A stretch of DNA of 64,000 nucleotides from Paraburkholderia fungorum (GTDB lineage: Bacteria; Pseudomonadota; Gammaproteobacteria; Burkholderiales; Burkholderiaceae): positions 248,001 through 312,000 of the forward strand of contig NZ_MCAS01000056.1 of assembly GCF_003610895.1 (NCBI RefSeq). Direction: 5' to 3'. Position 1 is the first letter of the stretch; every line of letters starts with the position of its first letter. The notes under the pieces were generated by a model. It made no database searches. It saw only the letters and a program-made list of their open reading frames with translations, and was not told where the DNA came from. Below are positions 26,922 through 34,639 of the stretch, piece by piece. Made by a program: the position numbers and the translations under genes.

Positions 26922-27974
26922 TTATTGTACCGCGCCCGCGCCCGTGCAGCGGGTCAAGTGGCGAGGCATTGCCGGGCCGGGCAGATCAAGGCTCGCGCGT
27001 CGAGGTGCCGGTATCGAATCGTTGAATGCTTGCACGCCCTCGATCACCGCAAGAATCTCGCGCGAATCATGCAGGCGCCGAATGGCTGTATGCAGCTCGG
27101 CAGCCTGCGGCCAGGTCCGCTTCAGATAGCTGAGCCACATCTTGACGCGTCCGTGCTCGTGGCGGGCCGCAACGCGGGCTTCCAGTTTTCTCAGATAGTC
27201 GGCGAGCTGACCGAGCACGTCCGGCCATTCCTCGCCCGACGGCGTCCGGTCCATCAGCCCGCGTATGCGTAACGCCAGGAAAGGATCCGATACGGCGCCG
27301 CGCCCGATCATGACGTCCGCGCAACCGCTGACCGCCCGGCATCGCTCCCAGTCGGCCACCGTCCAGACTTCGCCGTTGGCAATGACCGGCACGTCCACGG
27401 CGTCATCGATACGTGCGATCCACTCCCAATGGGCCGGCGGCCGGTAGCCATGGTCACGCGTTCTGGCATGCACGACAAGGGAAGCCGCGCCGCCTTCCGC
27501 GAGCGCCGTGGCGCAATCGATCGCGAGCGACGTATCGGATACGCCGAGCCGCATTTTGGCTGTCACGGGAATGCCGGCAGGCACCGCGGCGCGAACGGAT
27601 GAAACAATGCGGTTCAACTGCTCGGGGTGGGCCAGCAGCATCGCGCCGCCACCGTGCCGGTTGACGACTTTAGCGGGACAGCCGAAGTTCAGATCGAGTC
27701 CATACGGCGACAAACGGGCCGCCTCGCCCGCGTTCAGCGCCATCCACTCAGGATCGCTGCCGAGCAGTTGGATCACCATCGGCGTGCCGCCGGGCGTGCG
27801 GCCGCCATGCAGGACTTCGGGGGTGTCCCGTTCGTAGACGCGCTCGGGAAGCACCGAGCCCGTCACCCGGACGAATTCGGACACGCATCCGTCGAATCCG
27901 CCCGTGCTGGTCAGCACGTCGCGCAAAACGTAGTCGGCAAGCCCTTCCATGGGCGCAAGGAACAGCTGGCTCAT
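26922..27974 (-). CDS. dusC: tRNA-dihydrouridine synthase
   Basis: 350 residues. Flavoenzyme that reduces uridine in tRNA D-loops. FMN-binding TIM-barrel motifs: LAPMEGLADYVLRD, QLLGSDPEWM, LDLNFGCPAKVVNRHGGGA with the catalytic Cys, TAKMRLG, VVHARTRDHGY and VIANGEVW, GRGAVSDPFL. The sequence pattern fits DusC (U16) better than DusA or DusB. The last codons, GTA-CAA-TAA, contain the candidate -10 box of rimO. Upstream lies a duplicate of the rimO 5' region whose TACAAT probably drives dusC. Confidence 0.92.
   Translation of the reverse strand: MSQLFLAPMEGLADYVLRDVLTSTGGFDGCVSEFVRVTGSVLPERVYERDTPEVLHGGRTPGGTPMVIQLLGSDPEWMALNAGEAARLSPYGLDLNFGCPAKVVNRHGGGAMLLAHPEQLNRIVSSVRAAVPAGIPVTAKMRLGVSDTSLAIDCATALAEGGAASLVVHARTRDHGYRPPAHWEWIARIDDAVDVPVIANGEVWTVADWERCRAVSGCADVMIGRGAVSDPFLALRIRGLMDRTPSGEEWPDVLGQLADYLRKLEARVAARHEHGRVKMWLSYLKRTWPQAAELHTAIRRLHDSREILAVIEGVQAFNDSIPAPRRASLDLPGPAMPRHLTRCTGAGAVQ
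26924..26929 (-). promoter_or_regulatory. Candidate -10 box of rimO inside dusC stop
   Basis: TACAAT on the minus strand, formed by the last sense codons and stop of dusC, 118 bases before the rimO start. An equivalent box sits in the duplicated region upstream of dusC. Confidence 0.45.
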
Positions 27975-28013
27975 GCGCGAACGACGCCCATGCTGTGTTG
28001 GCGAACCTTATGA

Positions 28014-28085
28014 TCAGCCAAGACTGACAAATCCGGCCATCGGAATAGAAGGCGTGGGGGCGGCAGGGAAATAGGTCGGCGACAT
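28014..28085 (-). pseudogene. Truncated second copy of the rimO start (23 codons)
   Basis: Reads M-S-P-T-Y-F-P-A-A-P, then TPSIPMAGFVSLG and a stop, against the rimO start MSQTISPAVPTHS then TPKVGFVSLG-C. By hand, 15 of 23 residues and 52 of 69 bases agree. It stops at the codon where rimO has its first cluster Cys, then runs into 39 bases before the dusC start. It could still be translated as a leader peptide. Confidence 0.75.
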
Positions 28086-28232
28086 GGATGGGGCGGGAAT
28101 ACAGCGGCGGCAACGGCCACAAATGGGATTGTGCGGGGAATGTGGGGCGCAAAGCCAAGGGTGGGACGCAATCACAAGAATCACGCGGACCACACCCCGG
28201 TACCGGCACAAACAGCCGGGCATTGTACCGCG
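28017..28232 (-). repeat. Diverged duplicate of the rimO promoter/leader region
   Basis: Homologous to about 26737-26935. Beyond the coding part, similarity continues through the leader (for example CCCCATTTGT near the middle) to the TACAAT at 28222-28227, which matches the rimO box at 26924-26929. The leader is about 18 bases longer here. Lies directly upstream of dusC. Confidence 0.7.
28222..28227 (-). promoter_or_regulatory. Candidate -10 box of dusC, duplicated from rimO
   Basis: TACAAT on the minus strand in the duplicated segment. If used, the dusC mRNA would carry a leader of about 240 bases including the truncated rimO start. Confidence 0.4.
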
Positions 28233-28383
28233 GTCGCGGCCGTCCCCATGCGCCAGGCGCCCGGACCACCGCGCGCGGCTGCAATCGCACCGCGCCCCCC
28301 CTTGCTCGACGCACACACCCCGCCGCCGCGGCCGTGAAGCATGCGCACAGACGCGCTGATCGCGCCGGCGCCGTGCTGCGCGC

Positions 28384-28998
28384 TTACTTCTTCTCCGGCT
28401 CCGGATTGCTTTGCGGATTCGCCGGCGCGACCGGCACGCCCGCCGCGTTCACCGGCCCACCGGGCGTGAACGGGAAAGTCGCGAACATCGATTTCGCCTG
28501 GTTCTGCATCTGCTCCTGCATCTGCACGAACATGTTTTTCGATTGCTCGATATAGCTGGTCATCATGCCCTGCATCATCGGCGCCTGCATGTTCATGAAC
28601 TGCGACCAGACTTCGGGGTTCATCGCCTTGCCTTCGTACAGGTTCTTCGACTGGTCGGCGAGTTTCGCCTGGATGTCGATGAAGGCCTGGATGTTTTTCT
28701 CCAGATACGTGCCCATCATGCCCTGCATCGCATGGCCGTAGAAACGGATGATCTGCGACAGCATGGACGACGAGAACATCGGCAAGCCGCCGCTCTCTTC
28801 TTCGAGAATGATCTGCAACAGGATGGCGCGCGTCAGATCCTCGTTGCTCTTCGCATCGATGACCTTGAAATCCTCCTGATCCAGCACGAGCTGCTTAACG
28901 TCCGTCAGCGTGATGTACGTGCTTGTCTCGGTGTCGTAGAGCCGACGATTCGGATATTTCTTGATCAGTCGTTCGGCTGTTTTCTTTGTAGTAGTCAT
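28384..28998 (-). CDS. phaR: PHA synthesis repressor PhaR
   Basis: 204 residues. Binds DNA and PHA granules, releasing repression of phasin genes when polymer accumulates. N-terminal PHB/PHA accumulation regulator DNA-binding domain (RLIKKYPNRRLYDTETSTYI, about 8-60), then two PHB accumulation repeats that bind polymer, ending in a Met/Gln-rich helix (SKNMFVQMQEQMQNQAKSMF) and a Pro/Ala tail. Start at 28998 (MTTTKKTAERL) with AAGGCG upstream. Last gene of the phaC-phaA-phaB-phaR cluster, 134 bases after phaB. Confidence 0.96.
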   Translation of the reverse strand: MTTTKKTAERLIKKYPNRRLYDTETSTYITLTDVKQLVLDQEDFKVIDAKSNEDLTRAILLQIILEEESGGLPMFSSSMLSQIIRFYGHAMQGMMGTYLEKNIQAFIDIQAKLADQSKNLYEGKAMNPEVWSQFMNMQAPMMQGMMTSYIEQSKNMFVQMQEQMQNQAKSMFATFPFTPGGPVNAAGVPVAPANPQSNPEPEKK

Positions 28999-29132
28999 GT
29001 AACGCCTTTGAGCGCGAGTTGAGCGCGGAAACGGCGTCATACCGACTGCGCGATCGGGTTATCGCACAGTCGAGACGCCGCCGGAACCATCTGAGCCAGA
29101 ACACGCCGCCTTGTGAGCAGCGCGCCGATGAC

Positions 29133-29873
29133 TCAGCCCATATGCAAACCACCATTCAGCGAAAAATCCGCACCCGTGGAGAAACCCGATTCGTCCGAGG
29201 CAAGCCATGCCACGATCGAGCCGATTTCGTCCGGCTGGCCGAGACGGCGCACCGGAATCGTCGCGACGATCTTCTCGAGCACGTCCGGGCGGATCGACTT
29301 GACCATGTCCGTGCCGATGTAGCCCGGCGACACGGTGTTCACCGTCACGCCTTTAGTGGCCACTTCCTGTGCCAGCGACATCGTGAAGCCGTGAATGCCC
29401 GCCTTCGCGGTCGAATAGTTGGTCTGACCGAACTGCCCCTTCTGGCCGTTCACCGACGAAATGTTGATGACTCGCCCGAAGCCGCGCTCCACCATGCCGT
29501 CGATCACCTGCTTGGTGACGTTGAACAGGCTGGTCAGGTTGGTGTCGATCACCGCTGTCCAGTCTTCGTGCGTCATCTTGCGGAACACGACGTCGCGCGT
29601 GATACCGGCATTGTTCACCAGCACGTCGATCTCGCCGACTTCGGCCTTGACCTTGTCGAACGCGGTCTTGGTCGATTCCCAATCGCCGACGTTACCTTCA
29701 GACGCAATGAAATCGTAGCCGAGCGCCTTCTGCTCTTCGAGCCATTTCACGCGGCGCGGTGAATTCGGGCCACAACCTGCAACGACCTTGAAGCCCTCTT
29801 TGTGCAGCCGCTGGCAAATGCTCGTGCCGATGCCGCCCATCCCGCCCGTTACGTACGCAATTCGCTGTGTCAT
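29133..29873 (-). CDS. phaB: Acetoacetyl-CoA reductase PhaB
   Basis: 246 residues, short-chain dehydrogenase. Reduces acetoacetyl-CoA to (R)-3-hydroxybutyryl-CoA with NADPH. Cofactor motif VTGGMGGIG (8-16), NNAG, catalytic Ser in NISSVNGQKGQFGQ, and Tyr/Lys in NYSTAKAG; the C-terminus GFSTGADFSLNGGLHMG is that of PhaB. Sits between phaA (234 bases upstream) and phaR. Confidence 0.97.
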   Translation of the reverse strand: MTQRIAYVTGGMGGIGTSICQRLHKEGFKVVAGCGPNSPRRVKWLEEQKALGYDFIASEGNVGDWESTKTAFDKVKAEVGEIDVLVNNAGITRDVVFRKMTHEDWTAVIDTNLTSLFNVTKQVIDGMVERGFGRVINISSVNGQKGQFGQTNYSTAKAGIHGFTMSLAQEVATKGVTVNTVSPGYIGTDMVKSIRPDVLEKIVATIPVRRLGQPDEIGSIVAWLASDESGFSTGADFSLNGGLHMG

Positions 29874-30041
29874 ACACTACACTCCGTTTTTCGTTTTCGA
29901 GGCGCCGACCGGCTGCCTCTTCCCTCGCCTGATACTGCATCTCCACTGCCGCCGGGCGACCGGCCGACGAGGCCATTACTCACCGCGCGCCACCTGCTCC
30001 CAGACAACGCGCGGCAACCCTGCTTACCGCCTGCTAAACCC

Positions 30042-30069
30042 ACTTGAATCTGCTTGAATCTGCTTGAGC
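30042..30069. repeat. Short 10-bp direct repeats between phaB and phaA
   Basis: Two and a half copies of CTTGAATCTG (30043, 30053, then CTTGAGCCCG). Lies just downstream of the phaA stop, in the 234-base phaA-phaB spacer. No other feature is seen in that spacer. Confidence 0.55.
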
Positions 30070-30107
30070 CCGCGGCCCCAGCTTTCGCGACCTGGACTCG
30101 ACACCCG

Positions 30108-31289
30108 TTAAGCGCGCTCGAGCGCCAACGCCACGCCCATGCCGCCGCCGATACACAGCGACGCCAGACCCTTCTTCGCATCGCGCTTCTGCATTTCGTG
30201 CAGCAGCGTGACGAGCACCCGGCAACCGGACGCGCCGATCGGATGGCCGATCGCAATCGCGCCGCCGTTCACGTTGATCTTCGAGGCGTCCCAGCCCATC
30301 TGCTGATTCACGGCCAGCGCCTGAGCGGCAAATGCTTCGTTGATTTCCATCAGGTCGAGATCGGCCGGCGTCCAGCCCGCGCGCTCGAGACAGCGGCGCG
30401 ACGCCGGCACCGGGCCCATGCCCATGATCTTCGGATCGAGACCCGAGGTGGCGTAAGCCTTGATGCGCGCGAGCGGCGTGAGGCCGAGCGCTTCAGCCTT
30501 CTTCGCCGACATCACCAGCACCGCCGCCGCGCCGTCGTTCAGGCCCGACGCATTGGCTGCCGTAACCGTGCCTTCCTTCGAGAACGCCGGCTTCAGACCC
30601 GCCAGCGATTCAGCCGTCACGCCATGACGCACGAACTCGTCCGTTGCGAAGCGCAGCGGTTCGCCCTTGCGCTGCGGAATTTCCACCGGCACGATTTCAT
30701 CGTTGAACCGGCCCGACTTCTGCGCGGCTTCCGCCTTGTTCTGCGACAGCGCCGCGAACGCGTCCTGCTGCTCACGCGTGATGCCGTATTCCTTCGCTAC
30801 GTTTTCCGCCGTCACGCCCATGTGGTACTGGTTGTACACGTCCCACAGGCCGTCGACGATCATCGAGTCGATCAGCTTCGCGTCGCCCATGCGGAATCCG
30901 TCGCGCGAGCCCGGCAGCACGTGCGGCGCGGCGCTCATGTTTTCCTGACCACCGGCGATCACAATGTCCGCGTCGCCCGCGACGATCGCATTGGCCGCCA
31001 GCATCACGGCCTTCAGGCCCGAGCCGCACACCACGTTGATCGTCATGGCCGGTACAGCCGTGGGCAAGCCCGCCTTGATCAGCGATTGACGCGCCGGGTT
31101 CTGGCCCGAACCGGCCGTCAGCACCTGCCCGAGAATCACTTCGCTGACCTGCTCCGGCTTCAGACCAGACCGTTCGAGCACGGCGCGAATCACGGTAGCG
31201 CCGAGTTCGGGCGCGGCGATCTTCGCCAGCGACCCACCGAATTTGCCTACTGCCGTACGGGCGGCCGATACGATCACAACATCAGTCAT
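30108..31289 (-). CDS. phaA: Acetyl-CoA acetyltransferase PhaA
   Basis: 393 residues. Condenses two acetyl-CoA to acetoacetyl-CoA, the first step of PHB synthesis. Catalytic Cys88 in MTINVVCGSGLKAV, His in GHPIGASGCRVL and second Cys in SLCIGGGMGVALALERA. Start at 31289 (MTDVVIVSAARTAVG) with GGAGG 8 bases upstream; the ATG at 31295 is too close to the binding site. Lies 132 bases after phaC in the cluster. Confidence 0.97.
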   Translation of the reverse strand: MTDVVIVSAARTAVGKFGGSLAKIAAPELGATVIRAVLERSGLKPEQVSEVILGQVLTAGSGQNPARQSLIKAGLPTAVPAMTINVVCGSGLKAVMLAANAIVAGDADIVIAGGQENMSAAPHVLPGSRDGFRMGDAKLIDSMIVDGLWDVYNQYHMGVTAENVAKEYGITREQQDAFAALSQNKAEAAQKSGRFNDEIVPVEIPQRKGEPLRFATDEFVRHGVTAESLAGLKPAFSKEGTVTAANASGLNDGAAAVLVMSAKKAEALGLTPLARIKAYATSGLDPKIMGMGPVPASRRCLERAGWTPADLDLMEINEAFAAQALAVNQQMGWDASKINVNGGAIAIGHPIGASGCRVLVTLLHEMQKRDAKKGLASLCIGGGMGVALALERA

Positions 31290-31421
31290 TTCCATATCCT
31301 CCGGGCACATCGGCCAAATAGGCCGTAGCCCGTCAAGTTAAAAATCTTGTTGCTCATGCGCCCTTGCCTGTCCGGACGCGCATTCCTACCGCCAGACCAC
31401 CGCGCCTTTAAGGCGCTAACC

Positions 31422-33332
31422 CTACTCCCGTTGCCGCACGTAACGCCCCGGCGCCGGCTCGATTACCGGGAATTCCGCGGAGCCGGCCGCGGCGCGCGGC
31501 TTGACTTTCTTGCCGCCAAACTGGTCGAGCCACGTCGTCCATTCGGGCCACCAGCTGCCAGGCACTTCGGCAGCCTGATCGAGCCATTCGTCCGGGCTTT
31601 CCGGCAACGTTTTGACATCGCCTTCCAGCGTCCAGTAGTTGCGCTTTTTCTTCGCCGGCGGATTGATCACGCCCGCAATATGACCCGACGCCCCAAGCAC
31701 GAACTTCAGCGGCCCGGCGAGCAGCGGCGCCGACGCATAGGCCGTTTGCCACGGCACGATATGGTCTTCGCGCGAACCGTAGATGAAGGTGGGCACGTCG
31801 ATCTTCGAGAGGTCGACCGGCTCGCCGCAGGTGGTCAACGCACCCGGCTCGCGCAGACGATTCTCGAGGTACGTATTGCGCAGATACCAGACATACATCG
31901 GACCCGGCAGACTGGTCGAATCGCTGTTCCAGTACAGCAGATCGAACGGCACCGGCGTGCGCCCCTTGAGGTAATTGTCGACGACGTAGTTCCACACCAG
32001 ATCGTTCGGCCGCAGGAACGAAAAGGTGTTGGCGAATTCGATGCCACGCATCAATCCCGGTGTGCTGCCGTTCTTGCCGCCGATGGTCTGCTCGCGCATC
32101 TGCACATGCGCCTCGTCGACGAATACGTCGAGCACGCCTGTATCCGAGAAATCGAGCATCGCGGTGAGCAAGGTCATCGACGCCGCCGGGTGCTGGCCGC
32201 GCGCGGCCGCCACCGCCAGCGCCGTGGCCAGCATGGTGCCGCCCACGCAGAAACCCAGCGTATTGATCTGTTCGCGGCCGCTGATCTTGCTGACGGTTTC
32301 GATCGCCGTGAGGACGCCCTCGCCGATATAGTCGTCCCACGTCTTGCTGGCGATCGACGCATCCGCGTTGCGCCACGAAATCAGGAACACCTGATGCCCC
32401 GAATCGAGCCCGTGCGCGACCAGCGAGTTTTCCGGTTGCAGATCGAGAATGTAGAACTTGTTGATGCAAGGCGGCACGATCAGCAGTGGCCGCTCGCGCA
32501 CGGTGGCCGTGCGCGGCTTGTACTGGATCAACTGCATCAGGTCGTTCTCGAACACTACCGAGCCTTCGGTATTCGCGAGATTTTCACCGACCACGAAACG
32601 CGATTCGTCTGTCTGCGAAATCTTGCCGCGCTGCAAGTCGCCCAGCAGATTCATCACGCCCTGCCGCAAGCTCTCGCCCTGGCTGTCCAGCAAGGTCTTT
32701 TGCGCTTCCGGATTCAATGCGAAAAAGTTGCTGGGCGATGCCGCCGCGGTCCATTGCTGAACGGCGAAACGGATACGCTCACGCACTTTCGGTTCCGTTT
32801 CAAGCGCGTCGACCATTTCCTGCAGATAGCGCGCGTTCAACAGATACCACGCAGCGGTAAATGCGTAGGCCGGCGTGGCGCTCCACGCGTCGGAACTGAA
32901 ACGGCGGTCCTTGAGTTCGGGGGCCTTAGTCGTGGAGCTCGCCGCCTGCTGGATCAAGTCCATGGCTTCGCGCGAATAATCGGCTTGCAGCTTTTGCAGA
33001 CGCTCCGATGGAATCGCGGCGCTCGGAACATTGAGTCCGGCGAATGAAGGCATTGACGGCAGAGATCCCGCTGCCAGTTTGCTGAAGTCGGGCATACCCG
33101 GGAACGACGGCATCTGCGGCAGGCCCATTTGCGGCACCTGAGGCATTTGCGGCATCGGGAAAGGCGCGCCGTTACTGCCGGGCGGCGTGCCGAGCGAACG
33201 CCATGCGTTCATCCAGGCGTCTAATAGCTGCTGCATGCCTGCGGCCGGTGTTGCGCCGCTCGTACCGGCCTGCTGCGTGTGCTCCGTTGAGGAGTCCGTG
33301 CTGGGGGAAGCTGAGGAATGTGATGCTGCCAT
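31422..33332 (-). CDS. phaC: Class I polyhydroxyalkanoate synthase PhaC
   Basis: 636 residues. Polymerises 3-hydroxyacyl-CoA on the granule surface. Alpha/beta-hydrolase core with lipase-like box GFCVGG (Cys362), Asp in SREDHIVPW and His in LGASGHIAGV form the catalytic triad; PhaC N-terminal domain is at about 125-290. The first 100 residues are variable and contain a Met/Pro-rich stretch (MPQMPQVPQMGLPQM). Start at 33332 (MAASHSSAS), preceded by AGCAGGT; a longer in-frame start at 33470 would run through the promoter. A TTGACA/AAGAAT promoter lies upstream. Confidence 0.96.
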   Translation of the reverse strand: MAASHSSASPSTDSSTEHTQQAGTSGATPAAGMQQLLDAWMNAWRSLGTPPGSNGAPFPMPQMPQVPQMGLPQMPSFPGMPDFSKLAAGSLPSMPSFAGLNVPSAAIPSERLQKLQADYSREAMDLIQQAASSTTKAPELKDRRFSSDAWSATPAYAFTAAWYLLNARYLQEMVDALETEPKVRERIRFAVQQWTAAASPSNFFALNPEAQKTLLDSQGESLRQGVMNLLGDLQRGKISQTDESRFVVGENLANTEGSVVFENDLMQLIQYKPRTATVRERPLLIVPPCINKFYILDLQPENSLVAHGLDSGHQVFLISWRNADASIASKTWDDYIGEGVLTAIETVSKISGREQINTLGFCVGGTMLATALAVAAARGQHPAASMTLLTAMLDFSDTGVLDVFVDEAHVQMREQTIGGKNGSTPGLMRGIEFANTFSFLRPNDLVWNYVVDNYLKGRTPVPFDLLYWNSDSTSLPGPMYVWYLRNTYLENRLREPGALTTCGEPVDLSKIDVPTFIYGSREDHIVPWQTAYASAPLLAGPLKFVLGASGHIAGVINPPAKKKRNYWTLEGDVKTLPESPDEWLDQAAEVPGSWWPEWTTWLDQFGGKKVKPRAAAGSAEFPVIEPAPGRYVRQRE

Positions 33333-33450
33333 ACCTGCTTTTGACCGGTAAGTCCTTGCGGACGGGTTGAGAGGCAGGTTCGTGCGCACGTGGGCGATTA
33401 CTCGCGACCTCGTCACGCCCTGTCCCATATACGAGGAGCTCGTGAGGAAC

Positions 33451-33480
33451 ATTCTTGCTCCCCATCCCAAGGCATGTCAA
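33451..33480 (-). promoter_or_regulatory. Candidate phaC promoter
   Basis: On the minus strand, -35 TTGACA (33475-33480) and -10 AAGAAT (33451-33456) separated by 18 bases, about 119 bases before the phaC start. The perfect -35 makes this one of the clearer sigma70 promoters in the window. Confidence 0.5.
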
Positions 33481-33781
33481 TGCTTGTTCCCGATTTTGCC
33501 GCAGTGCGATAGTTTTTTAATTATCGTTTTCCCTGTGTGGCAGATCGCGCTTTTGGAGCGTGAGTTTACCGGTGCCGATGAAAACGGAAAAAACTCTCAT
33601 ACTGCACGGTCTTATTCCAATTTATCCGTTCGGACTCAAACACTTTCGGCAACAGATTTACGCTTGCGCGGTGAATTCCGGCAGCGCAGCAAAATAGCGT
33701 GCCCCACCTCCGAATAAACCCTCATACGTATGTTCGCAGCAAGGCGTCACGCCCACCCCTGCGGGCGCGACGGCTGCTGAC
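33481..33781. other. AT-richer intergenic region upstream of phaC
   Basis: About 300 bases without a gene between the phaC promoter and the pgeF stop. Clearly richer in A and T than its surroundings (for example GATAGTTTTTTAATTATCG near 33508). It probably holds the phaC control region. No terminator for the upstream region or perfect operator was recognised. Confidence 0.4.
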
Positions 33782-34639
33782 TTATTGCGCGCCCGTCTGC
33801 ACCTGATCGTCGAGCCAGATCAGGGCGGCCATGCGACCGGTCTCGCGATCGCGGCGATAGGAATAGAAACGTTCGCGTTGCGTGACCGTGCACAGATCGC
33901 CCCCGGCGATGTGCGTCACGCCGAGCCGCTGCAAGCGCAAGCGCGCCAGCGCCGCGAGATCGGCGAGATATTTGCCCGGGTTGTGCGGATGCGTAACGAA
34001 TGCATTCGCGGTTGCCTCCCGTTGTGCGCCGTCCACGCCATTCATGAAGGCGTCACGCACATCTGCACCCACCTCGAATGCGTCCGGCCCGATCGCCGGG
34101 CCGAGATAGGCACGTAACGACGAGGCCTCCACACCGGCCAGATCGGCCACGCGCTGCGCGGTCTGCTCGACAATACCCGCTGCGAGACCTCGCCAGCCGG
34201 CATGGGCCGCGCCGACCGCGCGCCCCGCTTCGTCGCACAACAGCACCGGCATGCAATCGGCGACCATCACGACACACACCGTGCCGGGCCGATCGGTGAC
34301 GCTGGCGTCCGCTCGAGTCGGCATGCCGCCTGCCTGAGCCTGCGCGAGCACGTCTTCCGCACGCACGATGCCCGCGCCATGAACCTGCTCGAGCCACGCG
34401 GCCTCGCCTAAGCCCGCCAGATTCAGCAGCCGCGCACGATTGATCGTGACCGCAGCCGGATCGTCACCCGCTTTCATGCCCAGATTCAGGCCGCCGGGCT
34501 GATCCGCGCCGTCCCGCCAGCGGCCGAACGGCGGCTCGCTCACACCACCGTCGCGCGTGGTGACGAGCGCGCGCACCCGCGGCGACACCTTCCATGCCGG
34601 TTGCACGACATCGGCAAAGCTCAGCTCGGGCAAACTCAT
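33782..34639 (-). CDS. pgeF: Peptidoglycan editing factor PgeF (YfiH family)
   Basis: 285 residues, multicopper polyphenol oxidase-like/DUF152 fold. Conserved elements: TTRDGGVSEPPF, LEQVHGAGI, VMVADCMPVLL with the Cys, GAAHAGWRGL with the His, and LYLGPAIGP-like AYLGPAIGPDAFEV. The family prevents wrong L-Ser incorporation in peptidoglycan precursors and has laccase and purine nucleoside activities in vitro. Start overlaps the rluD stop (ATGA at 34636-34639), the standard rluD-pgeF coupling. Confidence 0.92.
   Translation of the reverse strand: MSLPELSFADVVQPAWKVSPRVRALVTTRDGGVSEPPFGRWRDGADQPGGLNLGMKAGDDPAAVTINRARLLNLAGLGEAAWLEQVHGAGIVRAEDVLAQAQAGGMPTRADASVTDRPGTVCVVMVADCMPVLLCDEAGRAVGAAHAGWRGLAAGIVEQTAQRVADLAGVEASSLRAYLGPAIGPDAFEVGADVRDAFMNGVDGAQREATANAFVTHPHNPGKYLADLAALARLRLQRLGVTHIAGGDLCTVTQRERFYSYRRDRETGRMAALIWLDDQVQTGAQ

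Noticed and set aside
24982..27129. 715-codon plus-strand frame opposite kdgK, rimO and dusC
   Set aside because: Runs across three recognised genes on the other strand; a high-GC shadow without motifs.
31402..31416. Palindrome GCGCCTT-T-AAGGCGC just after phaC as a terminator
   Set aside because: Loop of one base cannot fold as a hairpin and no T run follows.
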